In this document: piece after piece, positions 14,966-22,065 of the stretch
Layout of the letters: every line of letters starts with the position of its first letter
How positions within the stretch are numbered: position 1 is the stretch's first letter
Origin: Spirochaetota bacterium
GTDB lineage: Bacteria; Spirochaetota; Leptospiria; Turneriellales; Turneriellaceae
Length of the DNA: 24,160 nt
Assembly: GCA_963205035.1 (NCBI GenBank)
Contig: CAUJII010000139.1
Location: 1 to 24,160 of the forward strand
Reading direction: 5' to 3'
Made by a program: the position numbers and the translations under genes
Notes under the pieces: model-generated
Databases searched by the model: none
The model's input: only the letters and a program-made list of their open reading frames with translations
What the model was told of the DNA's origin: nothing

Positions 14966-16069
14966 TCAGACTTTCTCACAAGCCTCTTTTATATATCGGG
15001 TAATTTGCCCCGCTACCGCAGTACTCCCCACCGGTTTTGCGACAGGCAGCGTCTTCAGGACACTCAAAAGCATCGCGAGTGCCTTCTCTGCATTGAAGGG
15101 ACGCACATCGCATACCGTTGCGTCGGCCATCTTGCTATACGCTTCGGCGTTTGCCCTCTGGTGGTCATCTGCCGCAAAGGGGTAAGGCAGAAGAAGAGCC
15201 GGTTTGCCCGACCACAAAATTTCAAAAAGCGTGCCGCTCCCCGCACGGGCAACAACCAAGTCGGCAGCTAAGAGTGTCTGCGGCATGTCGCTTACAAATT
15301 TACGCACATCGTCTGTTTTACGTGCAACGCGGAGAATCTCCTCAAACTGCTGCGGGCCCGTCGATAGAATAATGCTATATTTTTTTGCGTCGGGGGTGTG
15401 AATCAAAGCCTCGTAAAGGCGGTTGATATCTTTTGCTCCTTGGCTACCCCCCACAAAGAAGATAGTTTTCTTTCTTGTGGGGTTCGTTCTTTTTCCTCGG
15501 GAGCTTTTCTTGTTTGGTTTTGGGGTGGGCTTTGGCGTCGCTTGGGCAAAAATAGCGCGGAGCGGATTTCCTGTGACAATAAATTTTTCTTTTGTGGTAG
15601 TTATTGGTGGAAACGAAAGAAAAATGCGGCGGGCAAAAAAACGCATCGCACGCGTGACAAGTCCCCAACGGGCATTTTGCTCGCATAGAAAAAGTGGAAC
15701 CCTATTGAAGATGGAGTAAAGAACGGCTGGGAACGAACTAAACCCCCCCATGCCCAAAACCGCAGTAACTTTTTCTTCGTGGGCCGCAAATCGAATCAGG
15801 CGGTATGCGCGTAAAGAATCCCGAAGAAAACTAAAAAAGCGAATAGGATGGAAGGTGAGCTTAGGAGCGTCGGTCGCGACAACGCTGACGCCTTCGAGCC
15901 GCGCAAGGTTTACGATGTCCGGGTATTCAAGATTTTTCTTGAGTGTTGCGAAAAGAACGCTTCCGCCGCCTTCAACCCACGCTTCTGCGATACTGACTCC
16001 GGGGGTTATGTGCCCGCCTGTGCCTCCAGCCGCGATAAGAAGTGTTGACGAGGTTCTGTTACGTGCCAT
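14966..16069 (-). CDS. murG: UDP-N-acetylglucosamine transferase MurG
   Basis: MurG adds GlcNAc to undecaprenyl-pyrophosphoryl-MurNAc-pentapeptide (lipid I) to make lipid II at the inner face of the membrane. The 367-residue protein has the glycine-rich loop GGTGGH at 15-20, GMGGFSSFP (106-114), EQNARWGLVTR (130-140), VTGNPLR (165-171), the second-domain loop VGGSQGAKDINR (206-217), and RAGSGTLFEILWSGKPALLLPYP (275-297) that forms the donor site. Between the two Rossmann domains there is an unusual Lys/Pro/Arg-rich linker (about 179-201). The start overlaps the end of the HD-protein gene by 11 bp. No other cell-wall gene is next to it, so it lies outside a classical mur/dcw cluster. Confidence 0.95.
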   Translation of the reverse strand: MARNRTSSTLLIAAGGTGGHITPGVSIAEAWVEGGGSVLFATLKKNLEYPDIVNLARLEGVSVVATDAPKLTFHPIRFFSFLRDSLRAYRLIRFAAHEEKVTAVLGMGGFSSFPAVLYSIFNRVPLFLCEQNARWGLVTRAMRFFARRIFLSFPPITTTKEKFIVTGNPLRAIFAQATPKPTPKPNKKSSRGKRTNPTRKKTIFFVGGSQGAKDINRLYEALIHTPDAKKYSIILSTGPQQFEEILRVARKTDDVRKFVSDMPQTLLAADLVVARAGSGTLFEILWSGKPALLLPYPFAADDHQRANAEAYSKMADATVCDVRPFNAEKALAMLLSVLKTLPVAKPVGSTAVAGQITRYIKEACEKV

Positions 16070-17297
16070 GTGTTCCCAAGAGATTTTCTTCGAGCTTCTG
16101 TCTGACGAGCCGGCGTAAAATTTCCTCTTCGTTTGCCGCTCGTCCGGATTTTACTTCTTCGTGGAGATACTTCAAGATGTCGCCCATTTCGCGCGATGCG
16201 GGAACTCCCATTTCCATGAGGGTGTGGCCGTCGAGAGCCAAATCTTTAATCTTGAATTCTTTTTCCTGTGCGATGATATGATCGATGTGGTGAATGAGTT
16301 TTTGGAGAGCTTTTGGAAAAGCGGTCTTCTTGCCCGAGCCTTTTCTGTCCGCGAGGCGTAATTGAATTAAGTCTTGCAATTCGTCTAGGGGAACTTTTTT
16401 GACAAAGCGGCGCACCGCTTTGTCGGACCATTCGTCGGTGTAGTGGAACATGTGGTTGCGTACCAAGAACTTAACTTTTTGGCCGATTGCAATGGGGACT
16501 GCAAGGCGTTTCATAATCGGCACAACCATGCGTGCCGAATACATTTCGTGGTTATGGAAAGACGCCTCACCGTTTGCTCCCTCAACCCTCGTAGGCACTT
16601 TACCGATGTCGTGCAAGAGTGCTGCCCAACGAACACTCTCATTCCAGTCGAGTGCGCCGTCGCCTGCACGCACGAGGTGCTCAAATATATCGAATGCATG
16701 GAATCGGTTTTGTGCGAGCCCTCGACCTGCACACACTTCGGGCAGAAATTCTTCTAAGAGCCCCCATCGATCTAAGAGACGCCATCCGGCAGAGGGCTTG
16801 CGTCCGCTAATAATTCCAAGAAAAATGCGGCGTTTGAACGCATTCGAGAGTCCGATGATTTCATCTGGAGTTGTTTGGCCAAATTCTGCGTCAATCGAGA
16901 GCTGCGGAAAACGCGCCGCAAGACTTGAAATCTGAAGCGCGTCTTTGAGAGTAAGGTTTGCGTTTTGAGAAAGACCGTCTCTTGTGGGATTTACACTTTG
17001 AGGTAAATTATTCTTGCCGCTAAGAGAAAATAAAATTTCTGTCGGTTGCCTGCCGTGGCGGGGTAGGGCAAGACTGAAAAGATTTTCTTTTATTGGCTTC
17101 AGAGAGAACTCTGCGAGACGTTTTAATTCTTCTTCCGAAAGATCGAGTCTTAAAGGTTGAGTCTCGCGTTTCGCATCTTCATGAAACTCTCCCTTGTCGA
17201 TTTGATTGTCAAACCAGTATAAATCCCACTTTATGAAGGTCTGATTTTCAGCCTCCAAATGCGGTAGAAAACTTTTGAGAATGTCTTGCGCCGTCAT
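16059..17297 (-). CDS. HD-domain protein related to CCA-adding enzyme/poly(A) polymerase, head domain missing
   Basis: The 412-residue protein carries the body and HD domain of tRNA nucleotidyltransferase-type proteins: SLAARFPQLSIDAEFG (125-140, cf. 'RAARFA..F.ID'), AFKRRIF...GWRLLDRWGLLEEFLPE (154-187), HAFDIFEHLV (200-209), LLHDIGK (227-233) with HNH at 248-250, and the tail DLALDGHTLMEMGV...GDILKYLHEEVKSG. The N-terminal nucleotidyltransferase head, with GGxVRD and DxD, is not recognisable: residues 1-120 are unrelated. HD domains hydrolyse phosphoesters, so it may have lost polymerase activity and kept a phosphatase/phosphodiesterase or RNA-binding role. The ATG at 17297 overlaps the methyltransferase stop (ATGA); a longer reading into that gene was rejected. 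Confidence 0.8.
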   Translation of the reverse strand: MTAQDILKSFLPHLEAENQTFIKWDLYWFDNQIDKGEFHEDAKRETQPLRLDLSEEELKRLAEFSLKPIKENLFSLALPRHGRQPTEILFSLSGKNNLPQSVNPTRDGLSQNANLTLKDALQISSLAARFPQLSIDAEFGQTTPDEIIGLSNAFKRRIFLGIISGRKPSAGWRLLDRWGLLEEFLPEVCAGRGLAQNRFHAFDIFEHLVRAGDGALDWNESVRWAALLHDIGKVPTRVEGANGEASFHNHEMYSARMVVPIMKRLAVPIAIGQKVKFLVRNHMFHYTDEWSDKAVRRFVKKVPLDELQDLIQLRLADRKGSGKKTAFPKALQKLIHHIDHIIAQEKEFKIKDLALDGHTLMEMGVPASREMGDILKYLHEEVKSGRAANEEEILRRLVRQKLEENLLGTHGT

Positions 17298-18109
17298 GAA
17301 TTTTCTCGCTTGAGTATGGCAAAAATTGTATCGGAAATCGGAGCATGCTTTAGAGCAAGACGGTAGACATACGACAGAAGTTTGTTTGCTCCGCCAGGGA
17401 AACGCTGTGGGTGAATGCCCTCGCTCGAAATCGAAACGGCATGAAAGCCAAACTGCGGTGCGATGCGCGTTAGCGTTTTCGGTGCATAGTCGACAACGTG
17501 ATCCGAAGGGTGAGTCTTTGTCCACTCTAAGCGATTAAATCGAAAAGTGGGACCGCCATAAGAGGGGAGAGCTAAGAGCAAATACCCGCCGGGCCGCACG
17601 AGTAGGTTAAAATTTTCCCAAGCAGTTTTTTGCTCTTTAAGATGTTCGAGAACATAAAAGAGAGCCAGAATATCAAAAGGTGGCATTTTTTTCTTTTGCC
17701 ATTTCCGAACTCCGTCAAAGAAATCTTGGCATTCAGTTTCGACCGATTGGCTCTTCGCATATTTCGCCATTGTGGGAGATATCTCCCACCCTTGGACGGC
17801 ATGGCCACGCTCACGCATGGCACCGAGAAAAAAACCTGCCGCAGAGCCCACCTCGAGCACGCGTGGATGGCTTTGAGCGTTCATCAAGGGCGCAATTTTT
17901 TCCAGGCGAATTGTATTGCGTGCGCGTAACGCCTCATGGTCGTCTAAGTAGCTCTTGCCATACTGCGCTTTGTATTCAGCGTCGAAGTAGGTGGGTGCAT
18001 AGTCTCTCTCGGTAGCATTCAAATTTAGAAGGAGCCCATCTTTCGGGCATTCAGCAAATGCGATGCCTCTAATTTTCTTCGCCGTAGTGCCGCAAACGGG
18101 GCAAGTCAC
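17294..18109 (-). CDS. Class I SAM-dependent methyltransferase with N-terminal zinc-ribbon-like cysteines
   Basis: From a GTG at 18109 the 271-residue protein begins MTCPVCGTTAKK, with C3/C6 and C21 (ECPKDG) as a probable metal site. The SAM-binding motif VLEVGSAAGFF is at 84-94, the acidic strand end GWEIS at 107-111, and the motif-II region DILALFYVLEHL at 146-157, followed by VRPGGYLLLALPS (171-183). This is the Methyltransf_23-type layout often seen on proteins acting on glycolipids or small molecules; the C-terminus (GANKLLSYVYRLALKHAP) fits that group. An upstream ATG at 18193 lies in the centre of a palindrome and would add a hydrophobic 28-residue leader, so I chose the GTG. It is translationally coupled to the HD-domain gene (ATGA). 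Confidence 0.75.
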   Translation of the reverse strand: MTCPVCGTTAKKIRGIAFAECPKDGLLLNLNATERDYAPTYFDAEYKAQYGKSYLDDHEALRARNTIRLEKIAPLMNAQSHPRVLEVGSAAGFFLGAMRERGHAVQGWEISPTMAKYAKSQSVETECQDFFDGVRKWQKKKMPPFDILALFYVLEHLKEQKTAWENFNLLVRPGGYLLLALPSYGGPTFRFNRLEWTKTHPSDHVVDYAPKTLTRIAPQFGFHAVSISSEGIHPQRFPGGANKLLSYVYRLALKHAPISDTIFAILKRENS

Positions 18110-18174
18110 GATAACGCAAGAATGGGGAAGAGACAGAGCGAACACCAAAAATGGGAGACAGAAGACGAGTCGCA

Positions 18175-18210
18175 AACCGTAGAGACGCTGCATGCAGCGT
18201 CTCTGCGGTT
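18175..18210. repeat. Near-perfect 36-bp palindrome
   Basis: Positions 18181-18204 are a perfect 24-bp palindrome: AGAGACGCTGCA and its exact reverse complement. One T:G step beyond that, AACCG (18175-18179) pairs with CGGTT (18206-18210). It lies in the 104 bp between the methyltransferase start and the end of the next minus-strand gene. There is no T-run on either side, so it does not look like a terminator. The AGAGACG...CGTCTCT ends resemble palindromic interspersed repeats that I recall from other bacterial genomes. Confidence 0.85.
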
Positions 18211-18213
18211 CGC

Positions 18214-18531
18214 TCAGGGAGATCTCTTTTTTCTAAGCTTGGGCGCTTTGCTTTCTTTCGCGAGAAGCACGGGCTCGATTACGTCCAAGACTTTGTCGCC
18301 TTGCGGTTCTTCGATGCCCACAATCGTCTGCCCTTTGAGAAGGTTGAGCTTGGGGTGGAATGCCATGACCGTCCAGCGCGCGACTAAAAAGACCACAGCA
18401 AAGGTAATGAAAAGGCGCGCAAACTGTCCCCACTCCAGCGTCACCGAAGTTGTGCTGACGTTCGGAAAAAAATACAGCGCCAAAACGCCATAAAGTGCGC
18501 TAAAGAAGGCGTAGAGAAAAAAATCTTTCAT
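18214..18531 (-). CDS. Small two-helix membrane protein, unknown function
   Basis: The 105-residue protein has two membrane helices, about 4-22 (FFLYAFFSALYGVLALYFF) and about 37-56 (FARLFITFAVVFLVARWTVM), then a polar tail with GQTIVGIEEPQGDKVLDVIE and a basic C-terminus (APKLRKKRSP). An AGAGGCG Shine-Dalgarno lies just before the ATG. It follows the AsmA-like gene by 15 bp and is probably co-transcribed. I do not recognise a family. Confidence 0.7.
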   Translation of the reverse strand: MKDFFLYAFFSALYGVLALYFFPNVSTTSVTLEWGQFARLFITFAVVFLVARWTVMAFHPKLNLLKGQTIVGIEEPQGDKVLDVIEPVLLAKESKAPKLRKKRSP

Positions 18532-18546
18532 CTCGCCTCTTTAGAT

Positions 18547-20187
18547 TTAGAAGGGGAGCTTCGGTGCTTTTTTTCTGAGCTCGTCTTGCGCCTTTTTCTT
18601 CGCCGCTTCTTCAGCCGCTTTTTTCTGCTTATCCGCTTCCGCTTGCGCCTTGGCTTTTGCGGCGTCTACTTGCGCTTTGGCCTCGGCTTTTGCTTTGTCT
18701 TTCAGAGCGCCGACTTGCGAGTCGATCATCGAACCCAAGTTCCCCGAAGCCTTTTTGATTTCGGTCGAAATGAGCTCCTTTAGACTCGGGAACTGCGGCG
18801 TAACAACTCTTACGTTTGCAGAAGAGATACGGCCCGAAGAATCGATGCCCAAAGTCAGGAGACCATTTTTCATCGCAGGAGCTAAAACTCCGGCTCGGAT
18901 TTTTTCCGGTTGGAGAGCGCCTTTCACCTGATTGCGTACAGCCGCAGGCACTTGTTCAACCGCGGGAGTCACTGCCGAGGCGATGGCCTTGTCGAGTTCG
19001 CTTTCCACTTGCGCCGTATGCTTTTTCACTAACGCAAAATCGCCTCTGAAATGGTGATCCATCGACTTGACGTTGATAAAATCTTCCTTGGTGAGGCGGA
19101 ATTCAAAGTCGTTGGTGATGAGAGCCGGCGGCTCTTTAAGAGTTACTACACCGTTCGCGTAGTAGACCGTCGCATACGCATCGCGCGTGAGCGTCTGAGT
19201 CTCCGCCAAGAAGTTCAGTTTGATGCCAATTTTGTTCAAATTCTCTGTCTGGTTTTTGAGCTTTTCAAAGATAGAAAGCCCTGTAACGAAAGTTCCTTTC
19301 TTTAGCCCCAATTTGACCGTAGCACTTTCTGCGATACCGCCTGTTTTTGGGTTAATGGGATGGATCCCCCCTTGTAAATCAAATAGAATCTTGAAGGATT
19401 TAATCCCCTGACCCTTGCTCTCTTGAAGTTCTAAATCGAATTGTGTGGTTAGTCCCACAAAATTATGTTTTTCTAAATTTTTCGGGTCAAGATCAATGTC
19501 GCGCAGCAACACATTCGCACGGCTAATCTTGAGAGTTTGTCCTAACTTTTCAATTTGAACGGTGAAATAGCCGCCTTCGATGCCAATTTTTCCCATCTTG
19601 ATTGCAGTCGGCAGCTCACGAAAATCGAATGGTTTGGAAGGCTCTTTGGGCTTTTGAGCTTCTTCTTTTGCTTTCGCTTTTTTTTCGAGCGCATCTTTCT
19701 TTGCCTCTTCTGCAGCTTTCGCAATTTCTTCTTTAGTTTTTTGTTTTATGAGTAGAGGTTCAAGATTATTACCGCCATTCGCGCTCAAGACAATGTGCGC
19801 TTTAGGTTCGGTAATGAGAAGCGATTTGAGTTCAAAGTTTTTCCCGAAGGACGTAATGAGTGCGCCAATCGCTACTTGAAAGTTGAACTTCTTAAATCCG
19901 ATAACTTCGTTTTTCATTGGCGTACGTTCTGCCATGGGCTTACCAACTTCACCGTCGCGGTAACCAATCTTGAAACCATCGATTGTAACGCCTGAAAAAG
20001 CTGCCCAAATCGGAACGGTAATGTCTTGAATTTCAACACGCCCGTTGATGTTTTCTTCGATTTTTGTCGCGACGAAATCTTTTGTGACGACGACCTTGAT
20101 CGCGATATAACCGCCAACCATAATCACAAGAAGTAATATAAAAAATCCAATGAGGACTTTCTTAAAGATGCGGAGTATTTTTTTCAT
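18547..20187 (-). CDS. AsmA-like membrane-anchored protein with Lys/Ala-rich coiled coils
   Basis: The 546-residue protein has an N-terminal membrane helix (about 10-31, VLIGFFILLLVIMVGGYIAI) and the AsmA-type opening FVATKIEENINGRVEIQDITVPIWAAFSGVTIDGFKIG, placing the rest in the periplasm. A charged coiled coil (about 152-190, KEEIAKAAEEAKKDALEKKA) is inserted after the first strand domain. Another ends the protein (about 490-540, KAEAKAQVDAAKAKAQAEAD). The middle is strand-rich and repeats 'v.L.......f.g.l'. AsmA-like proteins help transport or organise envelope lipids; coiled coils may span the periplasm or bind a partner. This is the second AsmA-like gene in the window and the two are not close in sequence. 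Weak Shine-Dalgarno. It lies 335 bp from the PepSY gene. Confidence 0.7.
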   Translation of the reverse strand: MKKILRIFKKVLIGFFILLLVIMVGGYIAIKVVVTKDFVATKIEENINGRVEIQDITVPIWAAFSGVTIDGFKIGYRDGEVGKPMAERTPMKNEVIGFKKFNFQVAIGALITSFGKNFELKSLLITEPKAHIVLSANGGNNLEPLLIKQKTKEEIAKAAEEAKKDALEKKAKAKEEAQKPKEPSKPFDFRELPTAIKMGKIGIEGGYFTVQIEKLGQTLKISRANVLLRDIDLDPKNLEKHNFVGLTTQFDLELQESKGQGIKSFKILFDLQGGIHPINPKTGGIAESATVKLGLKKGTFVTGLSIFEKLKNQTENLNKIGIKLNFLAETQTLTRDAYATVYYANGVVTLKEPPALITNDFEFRLTKEDFINVKSMDHHFRGDFALVKKHTAQVESELDKAIASAVTPAVEQVPAAVRNQVKGALQPEKIRAGVLAPAMKNGLLTLGIDSSGRISSANVRVVTPQFPSLKELISTEIKKASGNLGSMIDSQVGALKDKAKAEAKAQVDAAKAKAQAEADKQKKAAEEAAKKKAQDELRKKAPKLPF

Positions 20188-20241
20188 AGATAAACTTTTC
20201 GGTTTGCGGTGTATGGGTCAATCTTTTTATGAATATTGCAA

Positions 20242-20441
20242 GGCGTGGGATAAATCAGATGGGGCCACGGCGAAAAATTTTGCCGTCTTTTAGGATGAAT
20301 ACCCAGGAAAATCACGAGCAGGTTGCAAACCGTTATGCGAGGCTTTTCTAAAAGGAAAAGCCGGCGCTCGTGATTTTCTAAAGCCTTTAAGGCAAAATTT
20401 TTAGCAAAGCATAAGAAATCCCATCTGATTTATCCCGCGCC
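20242..20441. repeat. 200-bp foldback element with three nested helices, MITE-like or structured RNA
   Basis: Three helices nest: 20242-20263 with 20420-20441 (22 pairs, one of them G-T), 20273-20284 with 20391-20402 (12 pairs) and 20307-20319 with 20366-20378 (13 pairs). The tip holds two hairpins, GGTT-GCA-AACC at 20321-20331 and GGCTTTTC-loop-GAAAAGCC at 20341-20362. A direct repeat CAAGGCG lies at the left edge (20239-20245) and right edge (20441-20447). There is no open frame. The rest of the gap between the PepSY gene and the AsmA-like gene (20188-20241 and 20442-20521) has no gene; it holds a second TTGCCGTCTT (20280 and 20461) and GTCTTAA/TTAAGAC at 20466 and 20491. Confidence 0.8.
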
Positions 20442-20521
20442 AAGGCGCGCGAATTAGGGATTGCCGTCTTAAGCCAAGAGGCGCAAGGCATTAAGACTTT
20501 AAGCGACACTGTTTCGCCCTA

Positions 20522-21229
20522 TTAGGAGGGTCTCTTTTTCGGCTTGTATCGCCGCCACAAAATCATTACTCCCGTGATAGTTAAAAAGAGGAGGGCTAAA
20601 CCAGGAATCGCAGTCAGTTCTTTCTTAGTCCCAAAAAATTGGAACTGGTGTAGCTTGCGCACCCAGTACTGGAACTTTCGGGCGCCGTCGACCTCGTCGA
20701 CGTTGGCTCCCGAACTTCGATCCAAAATAATTTTTGGGTGTGAGCTTTCGTTGAACGTGACTTCGAGCACGTCCTTGAGTTCGCGTCCCGTCATCGTCAC
20801 ATACGTTGCAAGCGTCTTAACGCTTGCAACCGTCGCGGGCGCCTTGACGTATTCTGTGGCGATTTGAGATGCAAAACGATCGTCGATGGGGCTGAGCTTC
20901 ATGCCGGTCAGGGCGTCGACAAGAGCGGGTTTTTGTTTTGCGCCCTTCTGCATCGCTATAAGGTAAACGAGCCGCCCTCCCTCGCGTAGAAGGGTAATAT
21001 GCTCCACCTTTGTCGTGTCTCCTGTCTTGAACGCACTTTCAAGCGCGGCTTGTGGCGTGATTTTGGCCGCACGAAACGCAGGAGTAGTTATTCCGTTTTT
21101 CTTTTTCTGGTAGTCTGTTCTTAGATAAAGGTGCGCGGCATACGCCCACAAGAGCCCCGTCACCGCCGAAATTAGGAGGAATATTGTGGAGACGAGGGCT
21201 ACTCGACGGTGCCAAAGGTTTGTTTTCAT
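20522..21229 (-). CDS. PepSY-associated membrane protein, iron-uptake context
   Basis: The 235-residue protein has one membrane helix near the N-terminus (about 9-29, VALVSTIFLLISAVTGLLWAY), a periplasmic part with the PepSY pattern (ITPQAALESAF, LVDALTGMKLSPIDD), and a second helix at the end (about 208-226, IPGLALLFLTITGVMILWRR) preceded by the LHQFQFFG segment of PepSY-TM proteins. These accompany TonB-dependent siderophore receptors and are suspected of ferric reduction or release in the periplasm or membrane. I take the ATG at 21229; an upstream ATG at 21259 would add ten poorly conserved residues. It is third in order after the receptor and DUF4198 genes, separated by a hairpin-rich gap. 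Confidence 0.8.
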   Translation of the reverse strand: MKTNLWHRRVALVSTIFLLISAVTGLLWAYAAHLYLRTDYQKKKNGITTPAFRAAKITPQAALESAFKTGDTTKVEHITLLREGGRLVYLIAMQKGAKQKPALVDALTGMKLSPIDDRFASQIATEYVKAPATVASVKTLATYVTMTGRELKDVLEVTFNESSHPKIILDRSSGANVDEVDGARKFQYWVRKLHQFQFFGTKKELTAIPGLALLFLTITGVMILWRRYKPKKRPS

Positions 21230-21253
21230 GTTTATATTGTTAATTGGAGCGCA

Positions 21254-21296
21254 TCCCAAAGCCTTCGTCGTGCGGCAAGCCGCATTCGGCTTGGGA
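21254..21296 (-). repeat. Nested hairpin between DUF4198 and PepSY genes
   Basis: TCCCAAAGCC (21254-21263) pairs with GGCTTGGGA (21288-21296) with one bulged A. Inside, TGCGGC (21271-21276) and GCCGCA (21279-21284) form a six-pair stem with an AA loop. It touches the larger inverted repeat at 21295-21357. In a minus-strand transcript the two hairpins would sit between the DUF4198 stop and the PepSY start. No T-run follows, so intrinsic termination is not indicated; attenuation or mRNA stability is possible. Confidence 0.45.
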
Positions 21297-21357
21297 GCCT
21301 GTGCGGGAACTCGTGCAAACGATGCGAAATTGTACCAATGAGTTCCCGCACAGGCTC
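21295..21357 (-). repeat. Dispersed repeat copy B plus inverted half copy C (18-bp inverted repeat)
   Basis: 21295-21329 on the minus strand is the second copy of the 35-bp repeat found at 72-106. An 18-bp half copy (GAGTTCCCGCACAGGCTC, 21340-21357) lies on the plus strand, an exact reverse complement of 21295-21312, with 27 bp between the arms. The pair can therefore fold into a long stem. It lies in the 167-bp gap between the PepSY gene and the DUF4198 gene. Confidence 0.8.
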
Positions 21358-21396
21358 TTGGGATTTCTACTTGCGGTGAGCGAAGTCGAACCGACT

Positions 21397-22065
21397 TTAC
21401 TCGTGTACAAACGTGTACGTCGCCCGGTGGCGTCGCGCCTCGTACGCTTTGCCTTGAAAAGTCCCCGCAGTCTTTTCAACATGGACTACCTCGAGCACGT
21501 ATTGCCCGTTCCAAGGTGTATCGATTTGAATTTTCCCTGAATCGTCCGTGCGGTATTCTTTAATCCAAGTATTCGGAGCATACAGATGGACTTTCGCCTT
21601 CGCAAGGGGCTTTTTCTCAAAAAAAAGTTGGAACGTATTCTTGCTCTTTGCGGCAGGTTGAAAATGTAATGTCTGAGCGGGTACGCTCGCTTGTTCCGTT
21701 CCGGCAGTTCCCCAACGTGCGTAATAAAACGGTTTCACAATCCCAATACCAAAGCGCGTCAAGTCTTGCACGGGCAAAACCTCGTTTGTCGCATAAAGAT
21801 TTCTCTCGCCTTTAAGCGGGGCCTTAAAGAAGTTCGCAGTTTTCACAAGGGGGATTTCTCTCGTTTTTCCATTTTTTTCTTGAACGAAGAAACGCACACC
21901 CTCCATCTTGTCGAGCTTCCCAGGCGATTTCTCGCGCTCGTTCTCTTGCACTTCACCGAAGTAGAGGTGTGCTGCATTGTCTGCACGTTCGAGCCAAATA
22001 TAATGCGCGCTTACGCTCGCAGTCAGTGCGAGCGTAAGGAGAACAAAAAGTGCGGAGCGTCTCAT
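21397..22065 (-). CDS. DUF4198 periplasmic protein, metal/siderophore uptake partner
   Basis: The 222-residue protein has a signal peptide (MRRSALFVLLTLALTASVSA) and a mature N-terminus beginning HYIWLE, the hallmark of DUF4198/NikM-like periplasmic proteins in which the N-terminal histidine can bind metal. The middle has FYYARWGT, and the C-terminal part a beta-sandwich pattern (KAKVHLYAPNTWIKEYRTDDSGKIQIDTPWNGQYVLEVVH), as in the family. The ATG overlaps the receptor stop (ATGA), so they are coupled. Families of this type are encoded beside TonB receptors and metal transporters; direct metal or siderophore specificity cannot be inferred. Confidence 0.85.
   Translation of the reverse strand: MRRSALFVLLTLALTASVSAHYIWLERADNAAHLYFGEVQENEREKSPGKLDKMEGVRFFVQEKNGKTREIPLVKTANFFKAPLKGERNLYATNEVLPVQDLTRFGIGIVKPFYYARWGTAGTEQASVPAQTLHFQPAAKSKNTFQLFFEKKPLAKAKVHLYAPNTWIKEYRTDDSGKIQIDTPWNGQYVLEVVHVEKTAGTFQGKAYEARRHRATYTFVHE

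Noticed and set aside
17298..17525. 76-residue N-terminal extension of the HD protein
   Set aside because: It is the methyltransferase gene read in another frame; the ATG overlapping the methyltransferase stop is the natural start.
18110..18193. N-terminal extension of the methyltransferase to the ATG at 18193
   Set aside because: It starts in the middle of the palindrome, adds a hydrophobic leader not expected before a CPVC zinc site, and the GTG at 18109 begins exactly at the domain.
20242..20441. Integron attC site
   Set aside because: No convincing core RYYYAAC/GTTRRRY pair, no cassette gene and no integrase; helices are too long and interrupted in a different way.
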